A stretch of DNA of 25,469 bases from Thermoplasmata archaeon M9B2D (GTDB lineage: Archaea > Thermoplasmatota > E2 > DHVEG-1): assembly GCA_002900555.1 (NCBI GenBank), contig MUGD01000014.1:1-25469 (forward strand), in the 5' to 3' direction. Within the stretch, counting starts at the first letter, position 1. Every line of letters starts with the position of its first letter. A model generated the notes under the pieces. The model was given only the letters and a program-made list of their open reading frames with translations. It was not told the origin of the DNA and ran no database searches. A program made the position numbers and the translations under genes. Of this stretch, positions 6,520-13,980 are shown piece by piece.

Positions 6520-9003
6520 TTATTGATTAGTTTCAGCAATTTTCCCCGTCTTTCTATGAAATAAAATCTCTTTATGATTAATCAATTTAAATATGTAGAT
6601 TTTAATGAAATCAGTAACCACAAATTCAATCAAAGCATAACCCCAAATAAAACCAGCAAGAGCCCAGCCAATAGGTGCCATTACAATACCATATACAGCA
6701 ATAATTGTTCCAGCAACTTGAGTTATCTCAGCAGTTAACAATAAAGATAATGCAGGATACGGTCTTTTCCAGAAATGATGTTGACCGGTTCGAGCGAGAT
6801 AAATAGTCATATGTCCAGCTACAGCCAATTTAAGAAATATAAGAGTCTGCAAGGTTGCTTGATCTAGATGTAAAACACGAAGACCTATTAAAAATAGTCC
6901 AAAGCTAAAAAACAAACCCGTTGTCCCCAAAAGGGTAGCAATGCTAAGTACTTCACGCATATTCCAACGAACTGGTTTATCCTGCACTTTAACATTATCA
7001 TAAGCAATCATCATAATTGGAATATCATTAAGCATAGCAAGAATAACAATCATAATCGCAGTCACCGGATAAAAACTAAAAATAAGAATAGCAAAGGTTA
7101 CAAGAAGTAACACGCGGATAGTTTCTGCAATACGATATATCGCATAATTGTTCATACGCTGAAATATCTTGCGACTTTCCTTTAGCGCATCAACAATAGT
7201 AGAAAGACCAGGTTTTGTAAAAACAATATCCGCAGCAGATTTAGCAGCATCTGTTGCACCAGAAACCGCGATACCTACATCAGATTTTTTTAATGCTGGT
7301 GCATCATTAACACCATCACCAGTCATACCAACAATATGATCTTTATCTTGTAAAAGCTCAACAATATGATATTTATGTTCAGGAAACACCTGAGCAAAAC
7401 CATCAGCATTCTCAACAGTTTGTTGTGCTACTTTATCAGATTTATCCAAAAAATCAGAAGCAGTTGTGATGTTAGTCTTAAGACCTACCTGTTTTGATAT
7501 CTCCTTTGCAATAGCAACATGATCCCCAGTTACCATTTTAACTGTAACACCCATATCTTGAGCATTCTTGATTGTTTCAGCTGAATCATCACGTGGTGGA
7601 TCATATAATCCTATAAGACCAACATATTCCCATTTACCATTGGAATCAGTTTTTGCAATACCTAATGCTCTATAACCTTTAGAAGCAAAAGAATTAACAT
7701 TTTCATCTATATTCTTTGAAATATCTTTATTCTTAGAAATCAATGATAAAATAACTTGTGGTGCACCTTTTGATACTTTGAATTTATTACCTTTTTCATC
7801 CTCAACGCTAGCCTCAGTTCTTTTTATAACAGGATCAAAAGGTTTAAAATCGATTATTTTAAAGTTACTAAGATTCTTTTCAATATCCTTAGATTCTTTT
7901 GCTTTTATAATAATTGCATTATCTATTGGATCTTGATCCTCTTCTCTTGATGCAAGAACACTCATAAAAAGAACATCTTTTTCACTAAAATCATTAAAAG
8001 ATACTGATTCAGCAAATGTTAATTCGTTTTTTGTAATAGTTCCAGTTTTATCAGAACAAAGAACATCTACACCGGCCATTTCTTCAATGCTTGTAAGTTT
8101 ACTCACAATCGCTTCCTTTTTAGCAAGTCCTGTTGCACCAACAGCCATCGTAACAGTAAGAACAGCAGGTAAAGCTACAGGAATAGCGGCTACAATTAAA
8201 ACAAGAGCGAACTGCAAGGTTTCTAAAAGCATCTCATGACGAAACATTGCCCCAAGAAAAACAATAGCTACAAGTGTAACAGCCAGAGCAATAAGATAAT
8301 CACCTATTTTAACAACAGCTTTTTGGAAATGACTACGTTTTTTAGCTTCTGCAACAAGCTTTGTAGTCTTACCAAAATAACTATTTATACCAATTTCAGT
8401 AACGACAGCGTTCATCTCACCTTGTTTAATAATTGAACCAGAATAAGCAACTTCACTAGCATGTTTCTCAACCGGAAGAGATTCACCAGTCAACGCTGAC
8501 TCATCAACTAGTAGATAATCACCATCAAAAAGTTTAACATCAGCAGGAACAACATCACCTAAACGAACTCGAACAATATCACCAGGGATAAGCTCACGAG
8601 AATGAATACTTATCCATTTCTGATCACGAAGAACACGAGCTTTCAATGCAAGCTTCTTTTTCAACATCTCTATAGCGTTATCAGCCTTGTTTTCCTGCCA
8701 AAAACCAACAACAGCATTAACCAATAAAAGAATTAATATTATAACAAAATCCTCCCAATGCTTAATAACCGCTGAAAGTACAGCAGCAATCTCAATCATC
8801 CATGGGATAGGACCCCAAAAATAACCTAAAAATTTTAAAAAAGGATGGGCTTTTTTTTCTGGAAGCTCATTAAAACCATATTCAGCACGGCGTTTTTCAA
8901 CATCAGAGGTCTTAAGACCATCCTTGCTGGTAGATAATTTTTTAAATAAGTCATCAACAGTAATCTTTTTTGCTTCTTCAGAAGTTAGATTTTCGTTATT
9001 CAT
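6520..9003 (-). CDS. Plasma-membrane-type H+-translocating P-type ATPase (P3A)
   Basis: An 827-residue cation pump. It shows the actuator motif TGES (172-175), the M4 motif PVALPAVL (from 275), the phosphorylation site CSDKTGTITKN (Asp318), MVTGDH in the N/P region, TGDGVNDAPALKKSDVG and the M6 segment MLNDIPIMM with the Asp needed for proton transport in P3A pumps. M4 reads IPVALPAV with no CPC, so it is not a heavy-metal pump, and the overall order matches the fungal, plant and archaeal H+-ATPases. It lacks a long C-terminal autoinhibitory tail, ending shortly after M10 with FHRKTGKIAETNQ. AAGGAG precedes the ATG by six bases. It lies in an apparent operon between a caspase-like peptidase and an APC permease. 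Confidence 0.95.
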   Translation of the reverse strand: MNNENLTSEEAKKITVDDLFKKLSTSKDGLKTSDVEKRRAEYGFNELPEKKAHPFLKFLGYFWGPIPWMIEIAAVLSAVIKHWEDFVIILILLLVNAVVGFWQENKADNAIEMLKKKLALKARVLRDQKWISIHSRELIPGDIVRVRLGDVVPADVKLFDGDYLLVDESALTGESLPVEKHASEVAYSGSIIKQGEMNAVVTEIGINSYFGKTTKLVAEAKKRSHFQKAVVKIGDYLIALAVTLVAIVFLGAMFRHEMLLETLQFALVLIVAAIPVALPAVLTVTMAVGATGLAKKEAIVSKLTSIEEMAGVDVLCSDKTGTITKNELTFAESVSFNDFSEKDVLFMSVLASREEDQDPIDNAIIIKAKESKDIEKNLSNFKIIDFKPFDPVIKRTEASVEDEKGNKFKVSKGAPQVILSLISKNKDISKNIDENVNSFASKGYRALGIAKTDSNGKWEYVGLIGLYDPPRDDSAETIKNAQDMGVTVKMVTGDHVAIAKEISKQVGLKTNITTASDFLDKSDKVAQQTVENADGFAQVFPEHKYHIVELLQDKDHIVGMTGDGVNDAPALKKSDVGIAVSGATDAAKSAADIVFTKPGLSTIVDALKESRKIFQRMNNYAIYRIAETIRVLLLVTFAILIFSFYPVTAIMIVILAMLNDIPIMMIAYDNVKVQDKPVRWNMREVLSIATLLGTTGLFFSFGLFLIGLRVLHLDQATLQTLIFLKLAVAGHMTIYLARTGQHHFWKRPYPALSLLLTAEITQVAGTIIAVYGIVMAPIGWALAGFIWGYALIEFVVTDFIKIYIFKLINHKEILFHRKTGKIAETNQ

Positions 9004-9028
9004 GATAAACTCCTTGTATTAATATAAA

Positions 9029-10345
9029 TTATTCTCCAAGTATTAATTCATTTAAACTCCTCAATATGCCTTTATTAGGAAATTGATCGTTAATCTCAGG
9101 TTCCATGTTCATAAAATCTTTTAGATTAACAGAATTTTTTAGCATAAAACGTGTATAATAATAAGCTTCTTCGACGCTTACTTTTCCATCTTTGAACAAA
9201 CTTGTTATTGGACGTCTGCCGGTCTTTAATAATCCTGGTCTAAAACCATCAGCATAACAAGAGGATAATCCATATAACCATATCTGGGAAAAAACTGGAC
9301 CACTTGTAGTTATAGCATAACCGGGTCTGAATTTGCTTTCACCGGTGATAACAACTCTACCTGGTTTAGCTATACCTGAGCTTAAAAGAGAAATCTCAGG
9401 AAGATTAAAAATAGTTTTATCAGCAAAACCGCCACTATAACAAGCATCGATTAATATACATGTTTTCTTAGATTGAAGATTTAATAATAGATTTCCAAAA
9501 TCTTTATCTGTAAGAATATCGTCCCATAAAAACACAGCACTTTTCTCTAAAATTTTTCCACCAGCAAAGCTATTTTCTATGCCATATCCGTGACCAAATA
9601 CCCAAATGAAAACCTCACTATCGTCATACTTGTTTGATTCCTTAACTATGTAATTGATTGATGCAATAACATTTTCTTTTGTTGCGCCACCATAACTTAT
9701 ACGATACTTATATTGTCTCTGCTGCAAAGTTTGAACAGGTGCACCATAACCATTATTTGCTCTTATCCATCCATCATCAAAAAGTATAATAATATTAGAA
9801 GTAGAATAACTACAATTTTCAATAAGATATGAAGAGATATTTTCAGCTAGAAATAAACCTCCATTTCCAAGTTTACTTTCATTATCTTTAGGAAAATTAT
9901 CTGCAGCAACAAACAAAGCCCATTTATCATTACCAGATAATACTTCATCAGGATTGTTAACATATAAGTCTATACTGTGGATATCAGAGTATAGATTGCT
10001 GTCCCAAGCTCGAACATGGATTGTGTAAACATCATCTTCAAGTTCGTATGTATCCCATGTATAACTCCAATTATAAGTTCCTGTAGCATTTTTCCAAGGA
10101 TCGTCATTAATCTTAACTTCAACATTTTTAAGTTTAATACCACTATCAGATGCATTACCACTAATCATAACCAAATCAAACACGGACATTTCATCTTCAG
10201 GATACAAAATTTTAACATATGGTTTTTTACTAACATTTGTATTGAAAGATTTATTTTTTAAAAAAGTTGAAAATAAAAAGATAATTGATAAAATAATAAT
10301 AATTACAATTAAGGATATAATTAGTTTAGATTTTGTAGATATCAT
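9029..10345 (-). CDS. Exported membrane-anchored caspase-like (clan CD, C13-type) cysteine peptidase with Ig-like domain
   Basis: About 438 residues. An N-terminal helix (~8-30) anchors it outside the membrane. A beta-sandwich domain follows (PYVKILYPEDEMSVFD... to the LYVNN strand), like Ig-like domains that start with PxVxIxxP. The rest is a caspase-fold peptidase: strand KWALFVAADNF, catalytic His in FIWVFGHGYG and catalytic Cys in CILIDACYSGGF, the His-Gly and Asp-Ala-Cys pattern of legumain/caspase-type clan CD enzymes. The specificity pocket cannot be read. I chose the ATG at 10345 because AGGT lies six bases before it; the ATG at 10360 has no ribosome site but cannot be excluded. The gap to the preceding lipocalin-like gene is very short, and the H+-ATPase gene follows after 25 bases. 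Confidence 0.83.
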   Translation of the reverse strand: MISTKSKLIISLIVIIIILSIIFLFSTFLKNKSFNTNVSKKPYVKILYPEDEMSVFDLVMISGNASDSGIKLKNVEVKINDDPWKNATGTYNWSYTWDTYELEDDVYTIHVRAWDSNLYSDIHSIDLYVNNPDEVLSGNDKWALFVAADNFPKDNESKLGNGGLFLAENISSYLIENCSYSTSNIIILFDDGWIRANNGYGAPVQTLQQRQYKYRISYGGATKENVIASINYIVKESNKYDDSEVFIWVFGHGYGIENSFAGGKILEKSAVFLWDDILTDKDFGNLLLNLQSKKTCILIDACYSGGFADKTIFNLPEISLLSSGIAKPGRVVITGESKFRPGYAITTSGPVFSQIWLYGLSSCYADGFRPGLLKTGRRPITSLFKDGKVSVEEAYYYTRFMLKNSVNLKDFMNMEPEINDQFPNKGILRSLNELILGE

Positions 10346-10366
10346 AATTATACCTATCATATTCTA

Positions 10367-10714
10367 TCATAATTTAGTCAATGTTATAGATAAACCCGCG
10401 TCGTTTGATAGTGTTAATGTATTTGAATCGGAAAAACTATAATTTAATGTCACACCCAGAGAACCAGAAGTAAACGTAATGTGATTATTTGCAATACTAT
10501 AATCAAAAACTCCTATTAGTTCTAAATCTCCAAGAGGACCAATATTGTCAATATTAACAGTATTATCATTGTTAAAAGCTATTGTTCCACCTGCAGAATA
10601 TTGCCACGTTCCAACAAATTTACCTTTTTCATCTAAAACCATGGTTAATCCAATAGCAGCAACAATTATGATTATTATAGCAATTATGGCACTAATCAAT
10701 ATTTTATTTTTCAT
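10367..10714 (-). CDS. Membrane-anchored lipocalin-like (DUF5640-like) protein, 115 aa
   Basis: An N-terminal helix (residues ~4-27) anchors a small domain that begins KGKFVGTWQYSAGGTIAFNN and continues in short alternating strands to the end (SNTLTLSNDAGLSITLTKL). The opening KFVGTW and the paired strands resemble lipocalin-like/DUF5640 domains common in archaeal exported proteins. No cysteine lipobox is seen. The protein at 11306-11755 has the same plan (DKFVGKWRL), so the two are probably distant paralogs. It is the first gene after the repeat-bearing promoter at 10747-10802 and leads the operon of peptidase, H+-ATPase and permease. A GAGATG stretch is the only ribosome-site candidate. Confidence 0.7.
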   Translation of the reverse strand: MKNKILISAIIAIIIIIVAAIGLTMVLDEKGKFVGTWQYSAGGTIAFNNDNTVNIDNIGPLGDLELIGVFDYSIANNHITFTSGSLGVTLNYSFSDSNTLTLSNDAGLSITLTKL

Positions 10715-10746
10715 AAATATTCATCTCAACCAAAAAATATTCCAAT

Positions 10747-10802
10747 AGTTTTAAACAATGACTTAAAAACGATTCAAGAATAATTTAAAAACGTTTTAAA
10801 CA
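10747..10802 (-). promoter_or_regulatory. Promoter with 3-4 11-bp phased A-tract repeats (array D)
   Basis: Units TGACTTAAAAA (10759-10769), CGATTCAAGAA (10770-10780), TAATTTAAAAA (10781-10791) and a weaker CGTTTTAAACA (10792-10802). Four bases separate the array from the minus-strand TTAAAACT (10754-10747), a poor TATA box but in the same position as in the other arrays. The predicted start of transcription is near 10725, just before the lipocalin-like gene. Confidence 0.68.
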
Positions 10803-10828
10803 AGAATTTAACCATTGTCATTAACATC

Positions 10829-11275
10829 TTATTTTAAATCTTTAAGTGATTTATTATTAATCATGTTGAGAACAATTTTTTCAAAAAACCTTTAGATATA
10901 ACATTAGCTACCTGCAATCTATCAAAATACAATCTAATAGTTTTTATTTTATATTTCTTATAAATTAAGATCTTTGCGGCTTTTAACTTCAAATTCTTTA
11001 CCATATTTTCATCCATTTAAAATAAATTCTTCGATAAATACATCACCATTAACTATAATCACTGTAGAATCAAACTTATTTTCCCCAATCATTTCATACA
11101 AACAATTTAGTGTCTTTCTTAAACGATCTTTTCCCCCAAAATAAATTCCAAAAACCTCAACTTCACAATTATCTAAAAAACAAGACAATACATATTCAAT
11201 ATCATGTTTTTCAACAGTATCATTCAAATCTTTTGCAACTTTTCGAATTTTAATAGACGATTGATTAGATGTTAT
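10829..11275 (-). pseudogene. NTF2/SnoaL-like protein, degraded
   Basis: The reading frame resembles a SnoaL-like (NTF2-fold) protein but is broken several times. From 11275 the frame gives TSNQSSIKIRKVAKDLNDTV, then DIEYVLSCFLDNCEVEVFGI and NGDVFIEEFILNG, where a TGA stands in place of a likely Trp. It continues KYGKEFEVKS, then shifts frame at AGCCGC to give YKKYKIKTIRLYFDRLQVAN, and shifts again at the run of six A (about 10876-10881) to end NMINNKSLKDLK. No ATG exists at the expected start (ATA at 11273-11275). A TATA box at 11291-11299 would have made it leaderless. The longest intact piece (11009-11227) would need a TTG start. With a stop, two shifts and a lost start, true decay is more likely than sequencing error. 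Confidence 0.65.
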
Positions 11276-11290
11276 AAATTAATACCTTGT

Positions 11291-11299
11291 TTATATAAA
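11291..11299 (-). promoter_or_regulatory. TATA box of the NTF2-like pseudogene
   Basis: The minus strand reads TTTTATATA here, about 20 bases before the expected start at 11275. It lacks the 11-base repeat array. Confidence 0.45.
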
Positions 11300-11305
11300 A
11301 TAATT

Positions 11306-11755
11306 TTAACTAGTTATTACTTTTTCAAATTCCATAAAATTCCCAGGATCTTCAATAAGACTCAAAGTAACCCTATGATTATCATCTGAAAAGACGAATT
11401 CATAAGACACTGGTAAAACACCAAAAGGTTCATCAACTGTCAAAACCAACATAGAATTATTAATCTCCCAAACGCCACTAGTATTATCCTCTTCTACTAC
11501 ATGATAATAAATTCCACTGGAAAGAAACTCATAGGTTTCATTATCAACAAAACTATCAGGCTCCTCGGTTGTATCAGGTATTTCATCTTCAAATGCATCT
11601 GCTTCAGAGTTTATTAGTCTCCATTTCCCAACAAATTTATCCACATCACTTATTGAGTTGTCTATATTTTCTTCAGAATTAATTTTTAGAATAACGAATA
11701 TAGATATCAAAATTACAAGAATTGTTGCAATAGCTGTTAAAAGTTTAATAATCAT
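11306..11755 (-). CDS. Membrane-anchored lipocalin-like protein, 149 aa
   Basis: An N-terminal helix (residues ~3-25) is followed by an acidic linker (SEENIDNSISD), then DKFVGKWRLINSEADAFEDE and a set of short strands ending SLIEDPGNFMEFEKVITS. The FVGKW opening and strand pattern match the 10367-10714 protein, so I read it as a lipocalin-like/DUF5640-type exported domain with a longer acidic insert. It probably faces outside the membrane; the ligand is unknown. GGGTG lies six to seven bases before the ATG. A leader of about 120 bases with structured element 2 precedes it, and the promoter carries the four-unit repeat array at 11915-11958. It appears monocistronic, because the downstream pseudogene has its own TATA box. 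Confidence 0.7.
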   Translation of the reverse strand: MIIKLLTAIATILVILISIFVILKINSEENIDNSISDVDKFVGKWRLINSEADAFEDEIPDTTEEPDSFVDNETYEFLSSGIYYHVVEEDNTSGVWEINNSMLVLTVDEPFGVLPVSYEFVFSDDNHRVTLSLIEDPGNFMEFEKVITS

Positions 11756-11780
11756 ATTTTACACCCGATGTAGAGGACAA

Positions 11781-11862
11781 TGTAGAGTTTTCATCGAAAT
11801 TAAAGGGCGAAGAGGGAGGAAAGGATGGGATAAAAATAATCTTTGTTTTCTCAAACTCTACA
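11781..11862 (-). promoter_or_regulatory. Structured leader RNA element 2 (TGTAGAG/CTCTACA-bounded)
   Basis: A perfect 10-base inverted repeat, TGTAGAGTTT (11781-11790) and AAACTCTACA (11853-11862), closes an 82-base element between the promoter and the ATG at 11755. It is related to the 87-base element at 4554-4640: same arm core, same GGAG just upstream in the transcript, CTCTACA-TTG at the 3' side against CTCTACA-ATG there, and a shared CATCCT(A/T)TCC box about equally far from the 5' arm. The internal helices of element 1 are not clearly kept here. An extra CTCTACA copy lies just 3' of the closing arm. Confidence 0.55.
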
Positions 11863-11902
11863 AACCTCCAAATATTTTCATACAACAACAAAAACTCTGA
11901 TA

Positions 11903-11958
11903 AATATTAAATTTTGACTAAAAAACAATTAAAAAATAATTGGAAAACAATTTAAAAA
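11903..11958 (-). promoter_or_regulatory. Promoter with four 11-bp phased A-tract repeats (array E)
   Basis: Units TGACTAAAAAA (11915-11925), CAATTAAAAAA (11926-11936), TAATTGGAAAA (11937-11947) and CAATTTAAAAA (11948-11958) are exactly adjacent. Four bases separate them from the minus-strand TTAATATT (11910-11903). The predicted start near 11880 gives a leader that contains element 2 and ends at the gene at 11755. Confidence 0.75.
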
Positions 11959-11992
11959 TAGGGTAAAATATTTCTGCCCAATTCCCTACCCA

Positions 11993-12508
11993 TCAAGGAT
12001 GCATCTTTATAACAAGATAATATATTATTCCTATAACAAGGGTAAGACTACCGATAATCCAGGTAGCAGATGTCAAGAAAAACAGCAACATTTTACAAGT
12101 TATTAATCCAATAATTGGAATTATTTTAGGGTAACTGGGTTTATCTATTTTGAGAGCAACATAGTTTGCAAATGTGTAATAAAATAATGATGCAAAATTC
12201 GAAATTGCTATAGCACTTGTTAAATCAGTAACGCAGTAAACAAGGTCATGATAATCCCAAAAGGCAGGATTGAATTATATGGTATAGAGCACTTTGGGTG
12301 CAACTTATTAAAAAATCCTAGTAGGTCTTTATTTCGGGCCATGGCAAATGAGACATGGGATATCCCCAGTAGAGTTGTCAATAGAACACTGAAGGTTGCA
12401 TTCAAAGTATCAAGAAAAATAAATAATACCATGACGGAGTACTTTTTGTGCTGTTTAATAACAATGTTCTTAAATTCTATTGAAATGTCCTTAGTCTGGT
12501 GAGAGGCA
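11993..12508 (-). pseudogene. APC-superfamily permease, N-terminally truncated and frameshifted
   Basis: The C-terminal part of an amino acid permease remains. One frame (stop at 12220) reads LNATFSVLLTTLLGISHVSF, then AMARNKDLLGFFNKLHPK, the loop between helices 8 and 9. The next frame picks up at VTDLTSAIAISNFASLFYYT and continues through YPKIIPIIGLIT to KMHP and a stop at 11993-11995, the last helices of the family. About two-thirds of a permease, including the N-terminal GxG helix, is missing. The frame stays open upstream to about 12508, where the plus-strand flavodoxin gene begins. It is not a copy of the intact permease at 5179-6489, as the matching segments differ widely. The truncation coincides with the shift in base composition near 12,300-12,500. 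Confidence 0.75.
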
Positions 12509-12979
12509 ATGATAAATAAGACGCTTGTAGCCTATTTTACGAAAGGTGGAGCTACCGAGGAATATGCCAAGGTTATTGGGGAGACGCTCACAGCCAACGG
12601 ACTGACTGTTGAGTTACGAAATCTAGCTTCTGACATCCCTGACATCACAGCGTTTGACACAATTGTTCTTGGGACCGGAGTTAGGATGTTTACAGTGTAC
12701 CGACGATGGAAGAAAGTCCTAAAAAAGAAGGAACTCCGTGACAAACGATTGTTCATGTTCCTGTCAAGTGGAACAGCGATAGAAGATCCAGATAAAGCAG
12801 TCGAAAAATTCCTACGACCATTGGTGGATAAGTATGGTCTTAGGCCTACGTCGTTGGTCTCCTTCCCTGGAAAGATTCCTGAAAAGTGGGCGAAGCCTGA
12901 TGGTGAAAAAGAGACCATGAAACCTGAGAAGGCTAAGGAGTGGGCTTCGAAAATCGCTTATCAGGTCTTAGATAAATGA
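12509..12979 (+). CDS. Flavodoxin-domain protein, 156 aa
   Basis: A short-chain flavodoxin-like protein. The N-terminal strand and phosphate loop read TLVAYFTKGGATEEYAKVIG, where flavodoxins bind the FMN phosphate, with Lys-Gly-Gly-Ala-Thr replacing the more usual S/T-x-T-G-N-T. A central TIVLGTGVRM strand and LFMFLSSGTA strand follow, as in the HemG-like/Flavodoxin_5 group. It probably carries electrons with FMN in the cytoplasm; the partner is unknown. GGTGA at 12498-12502 is six bases before the ATG. It is the first gene of the less AT-rich half and starts inside the remnant of the opposite-strand permease gene, so its promoter lies in pseudogene sequence. Confidence 0.82.
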   Translation: MINKTLVAYFTKGGATEEYAKVIGETLTANGLTVELRNLASDIPDITAFDTIVLGTGVRMFTVYRRWKKVLKKKELRDKRLFMFLSSGTAIEDPDKAVEKFLRPLVDKYGLRPTSLVSFPGKIPEKWAKPDGEKETMKPEKAKEWASKIAYQVLDK

Positions 12980-13068
12980 GTCTAAAATATGATTTCCTTC
13001 CTATCATTTCGTGTTGAGATAGAAGTACTTTGTCATTGAATAGTTGAAAACAAATCCTCCAAGGAGCA

Positions 13069-13083
13069 TTTTTTCATTTTTTT
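13069..13083 (+). terminator. Poly-T terminator after the flavodoxin gene
   Basis: Runs of six and seven T separated by CA, following a small CTCC-AA-GGAG hairpin, about 90 bases past the flavodoxin stop. A run of eight A at 13093-13100 gives the minus strand a T8 downstream of the HTH_10 gene, so the gap 12980-13205 looks like a convergent terminator region. I see no convincing gene in it. Confidence 0.4.
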
Positions 13084-13205
13084 CTGTTTTAGAAAAAAAA
13101 CTGTGTAGAAATTTCATCTGGTTTTTCTCCAATATGAACGAGGACTTTTTAAAGGAATTCAAAGAAGGATGCTTCATCTTCAATCCTTGTTTCTGGATAA
13201 AATTT

Positions 13206-13880
13206 TCAATATCCGGCGAGAAGGTTTGCAATCAATCGCACCTCTGCTTTTCGTAGATGCTGCACCACCGTCGGTTTACTCAACCCAACCTCTTTTGCTA
13301 ATTGTTCACTGGTGATCCTCCGAGGATAGGAGTAATATCCATACTTGTTTGCTGCAAGAAGGACCTCTTTCTGCTTATCAGTCAGGCACGAAAGAAGCGA
13401 ATGCTCAGAGTACGTCGCTTTTTTAAAACTCACTTGTTTGATTGCACCGGCAAAGGTAATCGTGTTAAGGAATCGCTTCAAATTCTCCTCAGAGCCAATG
13501 ACACTACAGACCAATGTATCATGTGAAAAACGGGTTGGCGTATCCCAGATGATGTCAAAAGAAAAGTCTTTTGTCAATTTTTCATAATCAAGGTTATGGA
13601 CCAAGGAAAATTTCCTTAGAAACCGCGCTTTCGATAAACAAATATATTTATTTCCATCTTGTTTTAATACGGATAGCATCTCGATGAACTCATTGGTTCG
13701 AAATTCTTCGATGCTATGACCCTCTTTAAGGGTTATCGCTGATAGCGCAAGTTTTGTCTCTTCCCTGAAATCCACCTTGATTAATTCAAGCAGTTCAATT
13801 GACTCGATTATATCAAGAAAATAGCTGAACAGACGTTTGATATTCTGGTTTGGCTCGATTTCCACGATGAGTTTTCGCAT
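13206..13880 (-). CDS. HTH_10 (bacterio-opsin activator-type) transcription regulator
   Basis: A 224-residue regulator. The C-terminal 60 residues form the HTH_10 domain: LTDKQKEVLLAANKYGYYSY, PRRITSEQLAKEVGLSKPTV and VQHLRKAEVRLI, the helix-turn-helix typical of the haloarchaeal Bat family and common in Thermoplasmatota. The N-terminal ~160 residues form a mixed alpha/beta ligand- or partner-binding part with no cysteine cluster and no clear PAS or GAF motif. The ATG at 13880 lies about 22 bases after the TATA box at 13902-13909, so it is probably leaderless. It is divergent from the ABC exporter operon and shares a 100-base promoter region holding a perfect 14-base palindrome, so it likely controls itself and the exporter. 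Confidence 0.87.
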   Translation of the reverse strand: MRKLIVEIEPNQNIKRLFSYFLDIIESIELLELIKVDFREETKLALSAITLKEGHSIEEFRTNEFIEMLSVLKQDGNKYICLSKARFLRKFSLVHNLDYEKLTKDFSFDIIWDTPTRFSHDTLVCSVIGSEENLKRFLNTITFAGAIKQVSFKKATYSEHSLLSCLTDKQKEVLLAANKYGYYSYPRRITSEQLAKEVGLSKPTVVQHLRKAEVRLIANLLAGY

Positions 13881-13901
13881 ATATGGAAAATCACCTATCT
13901 A

Positions 13902-13909
13902 TATATAAA
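13902..13909 (-). promoter_or_regulatory. TATA box of the HTH_10 regulator gene
   Basis: The minus strand reads TTTATATA, a near-ideal archaeal TATA box, centred about 25 bases before the ATG at 13880. This supports leaderless translation. Confidence 0.6.
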
Positions 13910-13912
13910 CTA

Positions 13913-13926
13913 TCATACATGTATGA
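13913..13926. promoter_or_regulatory. Perfect 14-bp palindrome, putative operator
   Basis: TCATACATGTATGA is its own reverse complement. It begins four bases upstream of the regulator's TATA box, over the BRE position, and lies in the shared promoter region of the divergent ABC exporter. That position is where an archaeal repressor would block TBP/TFB binding. The likely binder is the adjacent HTH_10 protein, but this is inference. Confidence 0.55.
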
Positions 13927-13980
13927 CATAAAAAATTATAGGTTTTAAACGAATACCCAGAACAACAAAAGGATGAGGAT

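Noticed and set aside
1445..11958. The 11-base arrays as a CRISPR or satellite repeat
   Set aside because: Units are too short and have no spacers, there are no cas genes, and each array is tied to a TATA-like box.
13004..13231. Minus-strand open frame after the HTH_10 gene
   Set aside because: It overlaps the end of the HTH_10 gene by 26 bases, runs through poly-T terminator sequence, and has no family features.
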